The notes beneath the pieces are model-generated. The model worked only from the letters and a program-made list of their open reading frames with translations. It was not told where the DNA came from and did no database searches. From CAZAQK01 sp046344715 (lineage in GTDB: Bacteria > Pseudomonadota > Alphaproteobacteria > Rickettsiales > SXRF01), in contig JBKDKX010000017.1 in NCBI GenBank assembly GCA_046344715.1, positions 3,948 to 67,947 on the forward strand: 64,000 nt of DNA, given 5' to 3'. Position 1 is the stretch's first letter. Each line of letters begins with the position of its first letter. This document shows positions 7,732 to 16,571 of this stretch, piece after piece. The position numbers were made by a program, and so were the translations under genes.

Positions 7732-8720
7732 TACAGTCCTTCTTTGAAGTAGACCTCTGACACATAGCGCATACCGCGGGCGCCACGCTTTAATTGTATA
7801 ATGACGTTGATAACGTTTTCTACATAGCTTCGTATCTGATCGCGAGTGATGCCGAGGCCAGCCTGCATGATCATGAGGATGAGCTGTTCCATCGCCAGTT
7901 CTGGCGTGTCAGCGTGTAATGTAGAAATAGAACCTGGGTGGCCTGTGTTTACAGCGCGCATGAAGGAGAAGGCTTCTTTGCCGCGCAACTCGCCGAGCAT
8001 AAGCCTGTCTGGACGCAAGCGAAGACAGGCTTCAATCAAATCCTGCATGGTCACTTGCGCACGGCCTTGGCCGCCTTTGGAGGCGATGAGATGTACGCGG
8101 TTTGGAATATGCGGCAGCATGATTTCGCGCGCGTCTTCGCAGGTGATGATGCGTTCTGTGGGTGGAATTACCTTCAGGGCTGCGTTGAAGAAAGTGGTTT
8201 TACCAGTGGAGGTACCGCCGGAGATGATGATATTTTTCTTGGCGAGAATGGCCTGTTTAATAAAATCTTTTACGGCACCGGCATTGAGTAAGTCGCGCAG
8301 CTGCTTATCTACCGGGTTTGCTTCCTTACGTACAATAGTGTTCTGGAACGCGCCGATGGCTTCATATTGTTCGAGATCAAGATTGATAATGGTTTGCTTG
8401 CGGATAGACATGGCAACGGTGGATGCCTCACATGCCGGCGGAAATACCACCTGAATACGGTAACCATCCGGCAGTGTGGCGGATAATAATGGCATCTCTT
8501 CACTGATTTTCTGCTCAGTGGATTGTGCCACCAGCCTGCCCAGTGCTTTCAAATGTGCAAGATCAAATTCAGGTATTTCGTGGCGCGTCATATCGCCACC
8601 AATTTCCACCCAGATTTCTCCAGGCTGGTTGATGGAAATCTCACTTACCGTTGGCTGCTCAAAAAAACGTTTGAGCGGCTCAAGATAGGTATCCAGTGCG
8701 GTAAATGTGGGGCGGCTCAT
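7731..8720 (-). CDS. virB11: Type IV secretion ATPase VirB11
   Basis: VirB11 is the hexameric cytoplasmic traffic ATPase that powers pilus assembly and substrate transfer. The N-terminal domain (1-150) ends in the Walker A GGTSTGKT at residues 168-175. The Asp box ITCEDAREI, LRLRPDRLMLGELRGKEAFSFMRAVNTGHPGSISTLHAD and the following His box are all intact. The length of 329 residues is normal. It sits between virB10 (15-base gap upstream) and the prepilin gene (TAATG overlap). Confidence 0.97.
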   Translation of the reverse strand: MSRPTFTALDTYLEPLKRFFEQPTVSEISINQPGEIWVEIGGDMTRHEIPEFDLAHLKALGRLVAQSTEQKISEEMPLLSATLPDGYRIQVVFPPACEASTVAMSIRKQTIINLDLEQYEAIGAFQNTIVRKEANPVDKQLRDLLNAGAVKDFIKQAILAKKNIIISGGTSTGKTTFFNAALKVIPPTERIITCEDAREIMLPHIPNRVHLIASKGGQGRAQVTMQDLIEACLRLRPDRLMLGELRGKEAFSFMRAVNTGHPGSISTLHADTPELAMEQLILMIMQAGLGITRDQIRSYVENVINVIIQLKRGARGMRYVSEVYFKEGL

Positions 8721-8735
8721 AAGATTACGAATTGC

Positions 8736-10118
8736 CTACTGCACAAAGGTTGTATCGAGTACGGTGTTAGGGAAAATCAGATCCCTGTTCACAAATACGT
8801 TGATGCGCGTTCCTTGATCAATGGTGATGGTTGGGCGCTGGTCAATAACACCTTTGATAACATCTTTAGAAATATCTCCAATGTTACTCACGGCTTCCGC
8901 ACCCGCTGCAATGCCTGCTCCTCCCGATCTGGTTGTGCTACCATCGGTATTGCTTGTGGTAGAACCATCATCGGTGACGGCTTCCGCACCTGCGGCTACG
9001 CCAATGGTGATAAGGCTAGTTAGGATTGCTGCGCTGAATATCTCTGCATATTTGTTATCAACATTGCCACGGACACCAGATCGGCCGAGTGAATCAACAG
9101 CAGGCGAACCTATAGCAATATCCAGCCCATCGGGACGGATAAGGCGAGTCCATACAACCATCACACGTCTCTGACCACGTGCGACGGAAGTATTGTATGT
9201 TCCTAACAGGCGCGATCCCTTGGGAATCATTACGGTTCTACCAGCTTCAGCATATACATCACGGCTTATAATTGCTCGCATGGTTCCTGGCAGATCCGTA
9301 TTTACTGCAGTTTCAAGAATGGCATTTACAATTTTACCTTGAGCAATAGTCATTGATAAGTTGCTCAAACGTGTGGCAGTTGCCTTCTCAGCTTTTGTTG
9401 CCTTGAGAACGCTGTCAGTAAAGGCCTGATTAGGGTCTGCTTGTCCCAGAGCATTGCTTGCAGCGTCTGATGCTTGTGTTGGTGCAGGTGCAGAACCACC
9501 ATTCATAACAAGCATATTCGATCTCAAGCGCTGGTTAGCTTCTTTGTCGTTTGATCCAACAGCAATGGGTGACACTGCCTTTACGTCAGGCGGTGGTGGT
9601 GGTGAAGATGGCTGTGGTGGCGGTGGAGGAGGTACACCTGGTGGTGGTGGCAAAGACACGGCTGCACGAGGAGGAGCAGAGGCAGATTGCGGCGGTGGCG
9701 GCGGCGGCGGTGGTGGCGGCGGCGGCGGCGGTGGAGGCGGCGGCGGTGGTGGCAAAACAGAGTTACCCGCTGTAGTCATAGGCGATGGTGGTGCAGGGGG
9801 CGGTGGCTCGGCGCCTATTACATCACCGGAAACGGATTGAACCACAATCTCATTTGGATTAACGGGTTCCGGTTTATCAGAGAAAAGATTATATAAGAAC
9901 AATGTTGCGGCACCCAGCAAGATTAAACCAAGTACTATCGCTTTACCAGGACCAGAACCTACAGCGGCACCACTACGGCTTAACGACAATTCCTGATCAT
10001 CACCCCGTTCCTGAGAGGCGTAGTCTGAAGGATTAATGCCCAGAATGTCCTGTTCCCTTGTATTGTCAGGATTGGTATTGGATGTAGGCTGATTTTCCGT
10101 GTCGTCTTGCTTATCCAT
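8736..10118 (-). CDS. virB10: Type IV secretion core protein VirB10 with a 21-proline run
   Basis: VirB10 spans both membranes and links the inner-membrane ATPases to the outer-membrane core. A polar cytoplasmic part (1-57) is followed by one membrane span (59-79), a periplasmic proline-rich region (104-178) and the TrbI/VirB10 beta-barrel domain (about 240-460), with blocks IPKGSRLLGTYNT and GDIS near the antenna region and DQGTRINVFVNRDLIFP at the end. Residues 123-143 are 21 consecutive prolines, with further proline runs after it. Proline tracts are common here, but this uninterrupted run is long. It follows virB9 after a 6-base gap. Confidence 0.96.
   Translation of the reverse strand: MDKQDDTENQPTSNTNPDNTREQDILGINPSDYASQERGDDQELSLSRSGAAVGSGPGKAIVLGLILLGAATLFLYNLFSDKPEPVNPNEIVVQSVSGDVIGAEPPPPAPPSPMTTAGNSVLPPPPPPPPPPPPPPPPPPPPPQSASAPPRAAVSLPPPPGVPPPPPPQPSSPPPPPDVKAVSPIAVGSNDKEANQRLRSNMLVMNGGSAPAPTQASDAASNALGQADPNQAFTDSVLKATKAEKATATRLSNLSMTIAQGKIVNAILETAVNTDLPGTMRAIISRDVYAEAGRTVMIPKGSRLLGTYNTSVARGQRRVMVVWTRLIRPDGLDIAIGSPAVDSLGRSGVRGNVDNKYAEIFSAAILTSLITIGVAAGAEAVTDDGSTTSNTDGSTTRSGGAGIAAGAEAVSNIGDISKDVIKGVIDQRPTITIDQGTRINVFVNRDLIFPNTVLDTTFVQ
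9690..9752 (-). repeat. Proline-codon run in virB10
   Basis: Twenty-one consecutive proline codons mix CCG, CCA and a single CCT, giving a near-perfect CCG/CGG trinucleotide tract. It is prone to slippage in steps of three, which would change the length of the VirB10 periplasmic linker without breaking the frame. The glycine-rich frame on the opposite strand is only its shadow. Confidence 0.9.
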
Positions 10119-10124
10119 AAGGCA

Positions 10125-11018
10125 TCATTCTTTTGAAGGATTAAGGTGTTCGTTGTAAATCATGATAGCGCCGGCACTGCTTTTTAATACCCATTCTCCA
10201 GCGATATCATCCACTATCATCAATCCATTTTTTACATAATGTCCAACCGGTTTTTCACTGCCGTCGGCACTAATGATATAGGCATTTGGCAGTGGTTGGC
10301 CAGCATCCTGGTATTTGAAATAGGTTGATTTTCCATCATCGAACACTTGCAATGGCGCAAGCTCATTGGGGCCGGCAAAGGTATAGTTAAAATTCTGCCC
10401 AACAATCGGCACTGATGTTTTAGGCGTGATAACTACGGCTTTGGACCGGGTTGATTCAGAAACAGGTGATGGTGTGATATTTTCAGGTATGGCCGGCATG
10501 GAAGGTGGCGGCGTATCACTCACGGTAACAGCTTCAGGAAACACATTTTCCAGTTTCTCAGGCTCCTGAGTGGTATCAATTTGGGCGTCGTAAGCGGATA
10601 CAGATAGTTCTGCTGCCTGATCCGGATACACAAATTTTGCCACATAAATAATGTTGGTATTTTTACTGTCTTCGCTGACGGATTTTATATCAAACTGATA
10701 AGAGCGCTTATTGGTAATGACGGTCATGTTAGTGATAACATCATCCAACATGGGGCGGATAAATATACGGTTTCCAGAAGGTATGATCTGCCACAGGCTG
10801 CGGTCACCCATGGAAATGGTTTCGATTTGCTCATCAGAACCAAATACAATGCTGGTTTGATAGCCGTATTTTGTTGGGATCGTATATACGTCAGATTCAT
10901 CGTAAGGCAGGATTCGCATCCTGCTGTCGGCAGGAAACATCATGCTATCATCTGTTTGAGCATGAGCCATGGTTGTACATAACACAGTAGTTAAAAGTAG
11001 CGTGCTAAATATTCTCAT
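10125..11018 (-). CDS. virB9: Type IV secretion outer-core protein VirB9
   Basis: VirB9 is a periplasmic/outer-membrane part of the T4SS core that packs around VirB10. The first 20 residues form a Sec signal peptide ending AHA. The N-terminal domain has the typical DSRMRILPYDESDVYTIPTKYGYQTSI and GDRSLWQIIPSGNRIFIRP blocks, and the C-terminal VirB7-binding domain holds YFKYQDAGQPLPNAYII. A proline/serine linker (about 165-195) joins the two. The ATG overlaps the virB8 TGA (ATGA), so the pair is co-translated. No virB7 lipoprotein gene is found next to it. Confidence 0.95.
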   Translation of the reverse strand: MRIFSTLLLTTVLCTTMAHAQTDDSMMFPADSRMRILPYDESDVYTIPTKYGYQTSIVFGSDEQIETISMGDRSLWQIIPSGNRIFIRPMLDDVITNMTVITNKRSYQFDIKSVSEDSKNTNIIYVAKFVYPDQAAELSVSAYDAQIDTTQEPEKLENVFPEAVTVSDTPPPSMPAIPENITPSPVSESTRSKAVVITPKTSVPIVGQNFNYTFAGPNELAPLQVFDDGKSTYFKYQDAGQPLPNAYIISADGSEKPVGHYVKNGLMIVDDIAGEWVLKSSAGAIMIYNEHLNPSKE

Positions 11019-11686
11019 CGCGATCCAATCTCTTCATCTACACGGTAATCTGTAACCCTGAAGCCAAGCGGGTTAATATACCGTTCTTCGTTTGTGAGGT
11101 TAAGTTTTACATATTCAAATGCCACCAGAATAATACGATGATATTGTCTAAATGGCGCGCCTTCAGACTTTTCTTCAACCATGACACGTACTTGTACGAG
11201 TTTGGGGTTGAGATAAGTAAACGACTTAAACTTTAGAGTTCGAACTCCTGAGGTTCCCAGTCGCGCAGCATTGCTGTTAGGATTATTAGGATCTGCTTGC
11301 GACATAAATGCAGGATACACTTTTTGCCGCTCCGACATTACACGCACAGTATTATAATTCCGTGATAGATCTGTCAGGCTATAGGTCTCGCGGGAACGAA
11401 TATATTGCACCAGAAAGAAATTATTTACTGCTTCATTTGCCGTTAATTCGGGTACGGTCAGCGGGTCAACCGTTTGCGTGATACCGCTGCGCTGATCCAC
11501 CTGAATAACAAATGGCTCAACGGTTTTAAGTGGTGTGAGGTAGGCGATAGTAATAACGGTTGCCAGTGTAGCCATCAAAGAGGCAAGCGTTATGGCAGTC
11601 AGAAACTTGCGCTGAACCAATACGCTTTGGTATCGATCTTTATACCAGTTGGTAGATTCAGTTGCGTTATCTTGGTGCTTTGCCAT
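11015..11686 (-). CDS. virB8: Type IV secretion assembly factor VirB8
   Basis: VirB8 is a bitopic inner-membrane assembly factor. A short cytoplasmic tail is followed by a membrane span at about residues 33-55 and a periplasmic NTF2-like domain containing VDQRSGITQTVDPL, EAVNNFFLVQYIRSRETY and YHRIILVAFEYV. ATG at 11686 with an upstream AGG is preferred; the frame opens two codons earlier at a TTG. The length (223 residues) is normal. It lies 89 bases after virB6 and overlaps virB9. Confidence 0.95.
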   Translation of the reverse strand: MAKHQDNATESTNWYKDRYQSVLVQRKFLTAITLASLMATLATVITIAYLTPLKTVEPFVIQVDQRSGITQTVDPLTVPELTANEAVNNFFLVQYIRSRETYSLTDLSRNYNTVRVMSERQKVYPAFMSQADPNNPNSNAARLGTSGVRTLKFKSFTYLNPKLVQVRVMVEEKSEGAPFRQYHRIILVAFEYVKLNLTNEERYINPLGFRVTDYRVDEEIGSR

Positions 11687-11775
11687 GCCCAACCTGTAAT
11701 AAAAATTGCATTTTGTTCATCAGTCGCCACTCTAGAATGTATTGCTAAATAAAAGGTTAATAGTGGATGATATCT

Positions 11776-13218
11776 CTAACGTTTTCCTAGCATTCCGCCC
11801 AGAGACTGTGTGTATTTTGCAGATAAGTTTTTCACAGTTTCGGTAGCTGTTTTGCTGATACCCAGCGAGCCGTCTAAATCTTTTATCATCGATCGGCCGC
11901 CATTCAGCCCTTTGCGTGCCCATTCCGGAGTTTTTTCAACAACACCGTACTTTGAGAAGGTATATCCCTGACCTAATATTGGAACATATTCAGGGCCAGC
12001 CAGACTTTTTGCAATGTATGGGGCCTGTCGCATCAGGCTATCAAACGCGTAGCAAACGATAATTAACACGAGCAGGCGATACACAATGTAGAATACAAAT
12101 TCGCCTTCCATTGCGATACTAGCCGCCGGAATCATTTTTTCCGCATCATCAGGGTCTGATGGATCAAACGAACTATTTTCACAAGATGCTGTTGGCCCGA
12201 GTATAGGGTCGTCAGAAAAATCGATAGGGCAAATACCCCATGAATTTACAGGGTCACTTTTGACGGCACTGTCCTTCCACAAGGAATCGTATGGGAATAT
12301 TACGTCTGAAAGTTCCTGAAAGAAACCCACGAATAAATTAGTGGCAGCAAGCCACAGTGCTATGACCGAAAACACCACGATGATCTGAATACTATAGGAC
12401 ATCATGTATTTTAGCCAGTTTTCAAAAAACTGGTAGGTACTGGTAAATAACATGAAGCTGAGGAATATGGGGCTGAGTGCTATCAGGAATGCAAGAGAAG
12501 CCACGCCAATCAGGAATGTCAGCAGTGCCCGTACCAGAATGGTAAAATTGATCCACAGCCAGTATGATGCCAGCATAAACAGTGTAGGAATAAGATACCA
12601 CATCACAAAAAAGAAGCCGATAACCTCAGAGTGCGCCATGGTAAATGGGCCGGTGATGGCGTCATAAACCGCCTTATCAAAGAAATTAAAAATGGGCATT
12701 AAGCTTCCGGAGCTGCCTACACCCAGCCCATGTACGTCCTGACCACCGGCTGCAACCCCGCCCCATACCCAGGCAGAGCCGTAAATCCCGAGCTGAACAA
12801 AAAACAGGAATGCGTTGCCAATAGCCCAGTATGTTTGGGTAATAAACATCCACACGCCGGCGATTTTCAGGAGACGAACCATGATTTCCTTTACACTCAT
12901 CTGGACACTACCCATCAGCACCTGTGCACCAAAAACGGCGATGTAAAGTGTAATAACCGCCCTGATGGTATCCTGCACTTCATCCTGAATGGCGCAGTAT
13001 ATTTTGCCGAGTACCTCATTGATAATTTTAGTGAAGTCACAAAATATACGGCTGAAAATATGATCAAGACCAGTGCCGCCGCTGCAGGCTGTCGCAGTGC
13101 CTACTAAATTGCCACTTGCGTTGGGGCCGGAGCAGGTGAGTGCCCAGGCGGTTTCCGGCATGAGTACCAGTAGGGCGACCAGTGCTATGGAAACCATATA
13201 TGCTCTGGTGCCTGTCAT
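11776..13218 (-). CDS. virB6: Type IV secretion polytopic protein VirB6
   Basis: VirB6/TrbL is the polytopic inner-membrane channel component. The frame is open to 13263 but overlaps virB4; ATG at 13218, next to the virB4 stop, starts a signal-like segment (AYMVSIALVALLVLMPETAWA) and gives 480 residues. Several hydrophobic spans follow, at about 75-110, 115-150, 195-225, 230-265 and 270-310, with another near 385-405. A Cys-containing polar loop lies at about 330-380. The C-terminal 80 residues are soluble. It is larger than the 300-residue Agrobacterium protein but shorter than the extended rickettsial VirB6 forms. Confidence 0.9.
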   Translation of the reverse strand: MTGTRAYMVSIALVALLVLMPETAWALTCSGPNASGNLVGTATACSGGTGLDHIFSRIFCDFTKIINEVLGKIYCAIQDEVQDTIRAVITLYIAVFGAQVLMGSVQMSVKEIMVRLLKIAGVWMFITQTYWAIGNAFLFFVQLGIYGSAWVWGGVAAGGQDVHGLGVGSSGSLMPIFNFFDKAVYDAITGPFTMAHSEVIGFFFVMWYLIPTLFMLASYWLWINFTILVRALLTFLIGVASLAFLIALSPIFLSFMLFTSTYQFFENWLKYMMSYSIQIIVVFSVIALWLAATNLFVGFFQELSDVIFPYDSLWKDSAVKSDPVNSWGICPIDFSDDPILGPTASCENSSFDPSDPDDAEKMIPAASIAMEGEFVFYIVYRLLVLIIVCYAFDSLMRQAPYIAKSLAGPEYVPILGQGYTFSKYGVVEKTPEWARKGLNGGRSMIKDLDGSLGISKTATETVKNLSAKYTQSLGGMLGKR

Positions 13219-13219
13219 A

Positions 13220-15640
13220 TTAATAAAACTCTGGCAGGCTGGAGTATGGTCCGCCTGCGGCAATCAGATTTTTTATATCTCCAGCAAGGATGGAATGCAC
13301 ATCATCCATACCTTCCAGATTAATCCTTATCCCGATGGAGTCATGTGCTTTTCTCAGCAAGAAATCACCTTTTTGTCTATCCATTCGCCCTAACATTCTT
13401 GAGTGAATGGGCGTGATATCAAAAAGATCGGATTCATAATTTTGCAGTACGTCATCAGGTACGATGATGCGTGTGGCACTAACCTGCGCCAATGTATGCA
13501 GCGTATGTGCTGCCATCGCTTCAGGTGTTGCTTTAATGCGGCTGAATACCACAACATTGTTTTGCCGTAGCATTTCAAGCAAGCTTTCAAGACGTGGTGC
13601 AAAGAAACTGTTTTCAAGGAGATCCAGTGCGTCGTGCAACACAATAACAGTCGGGCGGCCATCCAGCTGCGTGATAATCCGGTGCATTAGGTAAGAAACA
13701 AGGGGAATGACGAGCGGGCTTGACCGTATCTTGCTTGAGATATCAAAGCCATTCAGTCGTTGTGTATAATCGACAGATTCAACATCTGCGTCAAAAATTC
13801 CTGCATATTTTCCTCTGCCAAAATACTGCGAGAGTGCCAGATACAGTTCATTGCTGGTGGCGCGCACACTTTCTGCAAATGCGACCAGTGTTTTATGGGT
13901 ATCAGGACGTTCAAAGAAGTCGGCCAGGGCTTGCCTTAGATATTCCCTAACGGTGTCGGTAATTTCTCCCGATGGCTCTATCAATGCACAGCACCATGCC
14001 AGTAAGAACGATTGATTTCTTGCGGTATTTTCCAGAGCGAAAGGATTCAGGCCTGCTCCAGCCGTCTTTTTGTCGCCATAGTTGAAGGGCTGGTATTGCC
14101 CACGTATTTTATCGAAGTAAAGACGTGAGGACTGATGACTATCAAAAACATATACTCTTGGGTTGTGCTTCATGCTGCTGGTCAGCAGGAAGTTTGTGTG
14201 AACCAGACTGACGGCATCATCAAAAGAATTGTAATCTATCATCAACGTATGACCATTGTCCTGATGATGAAAATTGAAGAAATAAGGTGAATTAACAATA
14301 GTCGGCAGAAGCGCTGTGGCTTCTCCCCAGTGGTTTTTTGATGCGGTGCCATTCGGGAATATATTTAAACGGCAGAACGGCGCGATATCAGATGAAGCGA
14401 GAAGGTTTTGGCGGCGCAAGAACTCAAAATTGCCAGGCAACTGAGCCCAGAAAGCCTCTTCTAATTTAATATCTTCCCTGATAACCAGCAGCCCAACCTC
14501 GCTGAATGCCTGCTGGATTCGTGAAGCGGCACTCTCCAATTGATTCAGGTCATCTACCAACACCGTAATAGTGGCTTGCTGTGTGCCATAAGCGGTTGCC
14601 TGATTGCCTATAGGATTTAATTTGGCTTCCAGCCCACTTTTTTGGTAGGAATAGGCGTCTTCGCTCATTTCAAAAATGAGTTTTTGTGCTTTATATGCCT
14701 TCTGTGCCATAGCGTAAGGCACATAATTGAACGACTGGCTGATAAAAAACTCTGCCGGAAATTGCAGTATCTTATCGAGCGAATGAATGGATACTTCCTG
14801 GAGATTTTTCAGTGTCAGGATGCCAGCAAATTTCTTCTCGCCTTTGTGATTCTTGGTCTCAACAGCATTGTATCCGAAAATGATCTGATGGGTGCACAGT
14901 GCCTTATCCATTAAGGTGTTGGTTACGGGGAATGTTTCTGCCCGTAAATTGCACAACGTTCCTAAAAATTCTAAAGGCTCAGAGAAAAATGACTGTGTGC
15001 TGCGCGTGGCATCTTTTGTTTGTGTGGTGCGCTCGGTAATTTTGAGGTAGTTGGCATCATAATACCGGCGAATGGTGGTGAGTATCTGGTTAGTAAGCGT
15101 ATGTAACTGGTGATGCGTTTTCTCAAGATACGCATTGCGATGCAGGCGATTTTTCATTGGAACCATAACATCCTTGAGATGTTTTTTATCTAGTAGTTCT
15201 GCGCCCTGACCATCAGACAGTATCGATATATATATTTCGTTGTGATACTGATCTTTCCAGTCGTTCTTTTCTTCCCATTTTTTATTTATGTAATTCTCCA
15301 GTTCGCCGGTAAAGGTGCTTTTGTATTGTATGGGTGTGCGGCGTCTCAGCGTGTGTATCCAGAAGCTGTATTTATTGCTACCAACCGACTCACCGATTGC
15401 CTGACGAATAATGGTACGTAGTGACGACTGATCATTCTCACTATTGTCATAATTCAGGCCAAAATTATTATTGACGATTTTGATGATTTTAACCAGCTCA
15501 CCGTTTTTTGTGAGTAACGTGTCCTGGTCATAGTGAATCGCAAAAGGAATGAACTCATCCGGATTGGTGCACAGGCCAGATGATACAGGCGCATTTAATG
15601 CACTTGTTGTATCAGATTCTTTTTTCAACAGTGAAAACAT
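13220..15640 (-). CDS. virB4: VirB4-family protein with degenerate Walker motifs
   Basis: VirB4 is normally the large T4SS ATPase. This 806-residue protein aligns along the family: N-terminal FIPFAIHYDQDTLLTKNGELVKIIK, the SPYFFNFHHQDNGHTLMI lead-in, the YFGRGKYAGIFD block and LENSFFAPRLESLLEMLRQNN. Where Walker A (GxxGSGKT) should be, residues 469-476 read DYNSFDDA, so the P-loop Gly and Lys are gone. At Walker B the usual hydrophobic-DEA is LHDAL (His669-Asp670). The frame is intact, so this is a catalytically dead paralog, not a pseudogene. From memory, Rickettsia carries a second VirB4 copy with divergent motifs. A normal VirB4 should exist elsewhere if the system works. Confidence 0.93.
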   Translation of the reverse strand: MFSLLKKESDTTSALNAPVSSGLCTNPDEFIPFAIHYDQDTLLTKNGELVKIIKIVNNNFGLNYDNSENDQSSLRTIIRQAIGESVGSNKYSFWIHTLRRRTPIQYKSTFTGELENYINKKWEEKNDWKDQYHNEIYISILSDGQGAELLDKKHLKDVMVPMKNRLHRNAYLEKTHHQLHTLTNQILTTIRRYYDANYLKITERTTQTKDATRSTQSFFSEPLEFLGTLCNLRAETFPVTNTLMDKALCTHQIIFGYNAVETKNHKGEKKFAGILTLKNLQEVSIHSLDKILQFPAEFFISQSFNYVPYAMAQKAYKAQKLIFEMSEDAYSYQKSGLEAKLNPIGNQATAYGTQQATITVLVDDLNQLESAASRIQQAFSEVGLLVIREDIKLEEAFWAQLPGNFEFLRRQNLLASSDIAPFCRLNIFPNGTASKNHWGEATALLPTIVNSPYFFNFHHQDNGHTLMIDYNSFDDAVSLVHTNFLLTSSMKHNPRVYVFDSHQSSRLYFDKIRGQYQPFNYGDKKTAGAGLNPFALENTARNQSFLLAWCCALIEPSGEITDTVREYLRQALADFFERPDTHKTLVAFAESVRATSNELYLALSQYFGRGKYAGIFDADVESVDYTQRLNGFDISSKIRSSPLVIPLVSYLMHRIITQLDGRPTVIVLHDALDLLENSFFAPRLESLLEMLRQNNVVVFSRIKATPEAMAAHTLHTLAQVSATRIIVPDDVLQNYESDLFDITPIHSRMLGRMDRQKGDFLLRKAHDSIGIRINLEGMDDVHSILAGDIKNLIAAGGPYSSLPEFY

Positions 15641-15692
15641 GCAAAACTAGTCCCTGACGTTTCAAGCAGCATACTAACCTAGCCATAGTAAG

Positions 15693-15712
15693 TTATCCTT
15701 AAGAAAGGATAA
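15693..15712 (-). promoter_or_regulatory. Perfect hairpin between virB2 and virB4
   Basis: TTATCCTT and AAGGATAA form an 8-bp perfect stem with a four-base loop in the 147-base gap between the pilin gene and virB4. No T-run follows in the direction of transcription. It may stabilise or process the virB2 mRNA 3' end so that pilin is made in excess over downstream genes; that role is inference. Confidence 0.5.
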
Positions 15713-15787
15713 ACCACACCGCACCAGCAATGCTGCCAGTCCGATTATATCAGGAAATTATGACAGTTTGTTGACAGCGAGTACGAA

Positions 15788-16123
15788 TTAACAGCCTGAG
15801 AACCCACCAACTGCACCCGCAACAGTGGTAGCGTTCATGATAACGGCGATACCCACTGCTACCGTGATGGCCAGACCCCATGATACTTTGCCGAGGGTTG
15901 CACCCACGCCTACCACCAACACGGCAAGCGTTGAAAGCCCGCGGCCAAGGTTGCCAGTGAACATCCCAACAATGTTGCACAGTACGGTACCCATGGGTGT
16001 GGTTGCCATGGCCGGTGTTATCAACACCGCATAGATAGCCAGTGCCAAAAGCGTTACGGTGGCCAGTTTGAAGTAGCTGTCCAGCAAATCCTGATTTACT
16101 GCGGCTGTGGTGCTTTTCTGCAT
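15788..16123 (-). CDS. virB2: Type IV secretion pilin VirB2
   Basis: VirB2 is the major T4SS pilin. The ATG at 16123 has AGAGGA nine bases upstream and gives 111 residues; the open frame to 16201 has no such support. The protein has a long hydrophobic leader ending PAMA, then a mature part with two hydrophobic helices separated by a short polar loop (LGKVSW), the standard VirB2/TrbC layout. The C-terminus is Gly/Ala rich and ends in Cys. It is the first gene of the vir operon. Confidence 0.92.
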   Translation of the reverse strand: MQKSTTAAVNQDLLDSYFKLATVTLLALAIYAVLITPAMATTPMGTVLCNIVGMFTGNLGRGLSTLAVLVVGVGATLGKVSWGLAITVAVGIAVIMNATTVAGAVGGFSGC

Positions 16124-16159
16124 AGTGGTACATCCTCTTTCATTTTTTACCATGTTTGA

Positions 16160-16168
16160 ATCATAACA
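16160..16168 (-). promoter_or_regulatory. Candidate extended -10 promoter of the vir operon
   Basis: On the minus strand the sequence reads TGT-TATGAT, an extended -10 element, 37 bases before the virB2 ATG. A TTGTCA occurs further upstream but with about 22 bases of spacing, too far for a normal -35. It is the only promoter-like site seen ahead of virB2. Confidence 0.4.
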
Positions 16169-16328
16169 CAGGAATGTGACAGTTTTTTGACAAAAACCCA
16201 TTATTTTTCAGATTTCTTCATATTTTTTATAAAAACAGTAAATAATATGCTTTTACAATATGCTATATCGCACATCATTCACCTAATTATATTAAGATTT
16301 TATTAAATCAGGTCTGGTAGTGGTAATT

Positions 16329-16517
16329 CTTCTCCCTCTCCCCTTGAGGGAGAGGGTTGGGGAGAGGGGTGACATTGTCATCCTGAACGAAGTGAAGGAT
16401 CTTAAGATTCTTCGCTGTGCTCAGAATGACAAACACACCCCTCACCTCGGTTTGCCTAAGGACTTAGCTAAAGCTAAATCCAAGGCAAACACGTCCTCTC
16501 CCTCAAGGGGAGAGGAT
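16329..16517. repeat. Nested palindromic repeats (B around A) filling the virB2-ridA gap
   Basis: This fills most of the 450-base gap between virB2 and the next gene. The outer ends are inverted B-type sequences (CTCCCTCTCCCCTTGAGG on the left; CTCTCCCTCAAGGGGAGAGG on the right). Inside lies a full A-type element at 16377-16430 (GTCATCCTGAACGAAG to CAGAATGAC). A short inverted pair around AGCTAAAGCT follows at about 16467-16477. No gene is seen here. The remaining 16202-16328 is AT-rich with no clear feature. Confidence 0.8.
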
Positions 16518-16571
16518 AAGAACTTGATCTGTTGGTTGTAAAAGAAGTCTAGTTAGTAAGGATAAGTAGTT

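Noticed and set aside
9454..9840. Long glycine-rich reading frame on the plus strand
   Set aside because: It is the antisense of the VirB10 proline tracts; the minus-strand frame has VirB10 homology and operon context.
13220..15640. virB4 as a pseudogene or frameshifted gene
   Set aside because: The frame is continuous over 806 codons, family blocks occur on both sides of the lost motifs, and gene spacing in the operon is normal.
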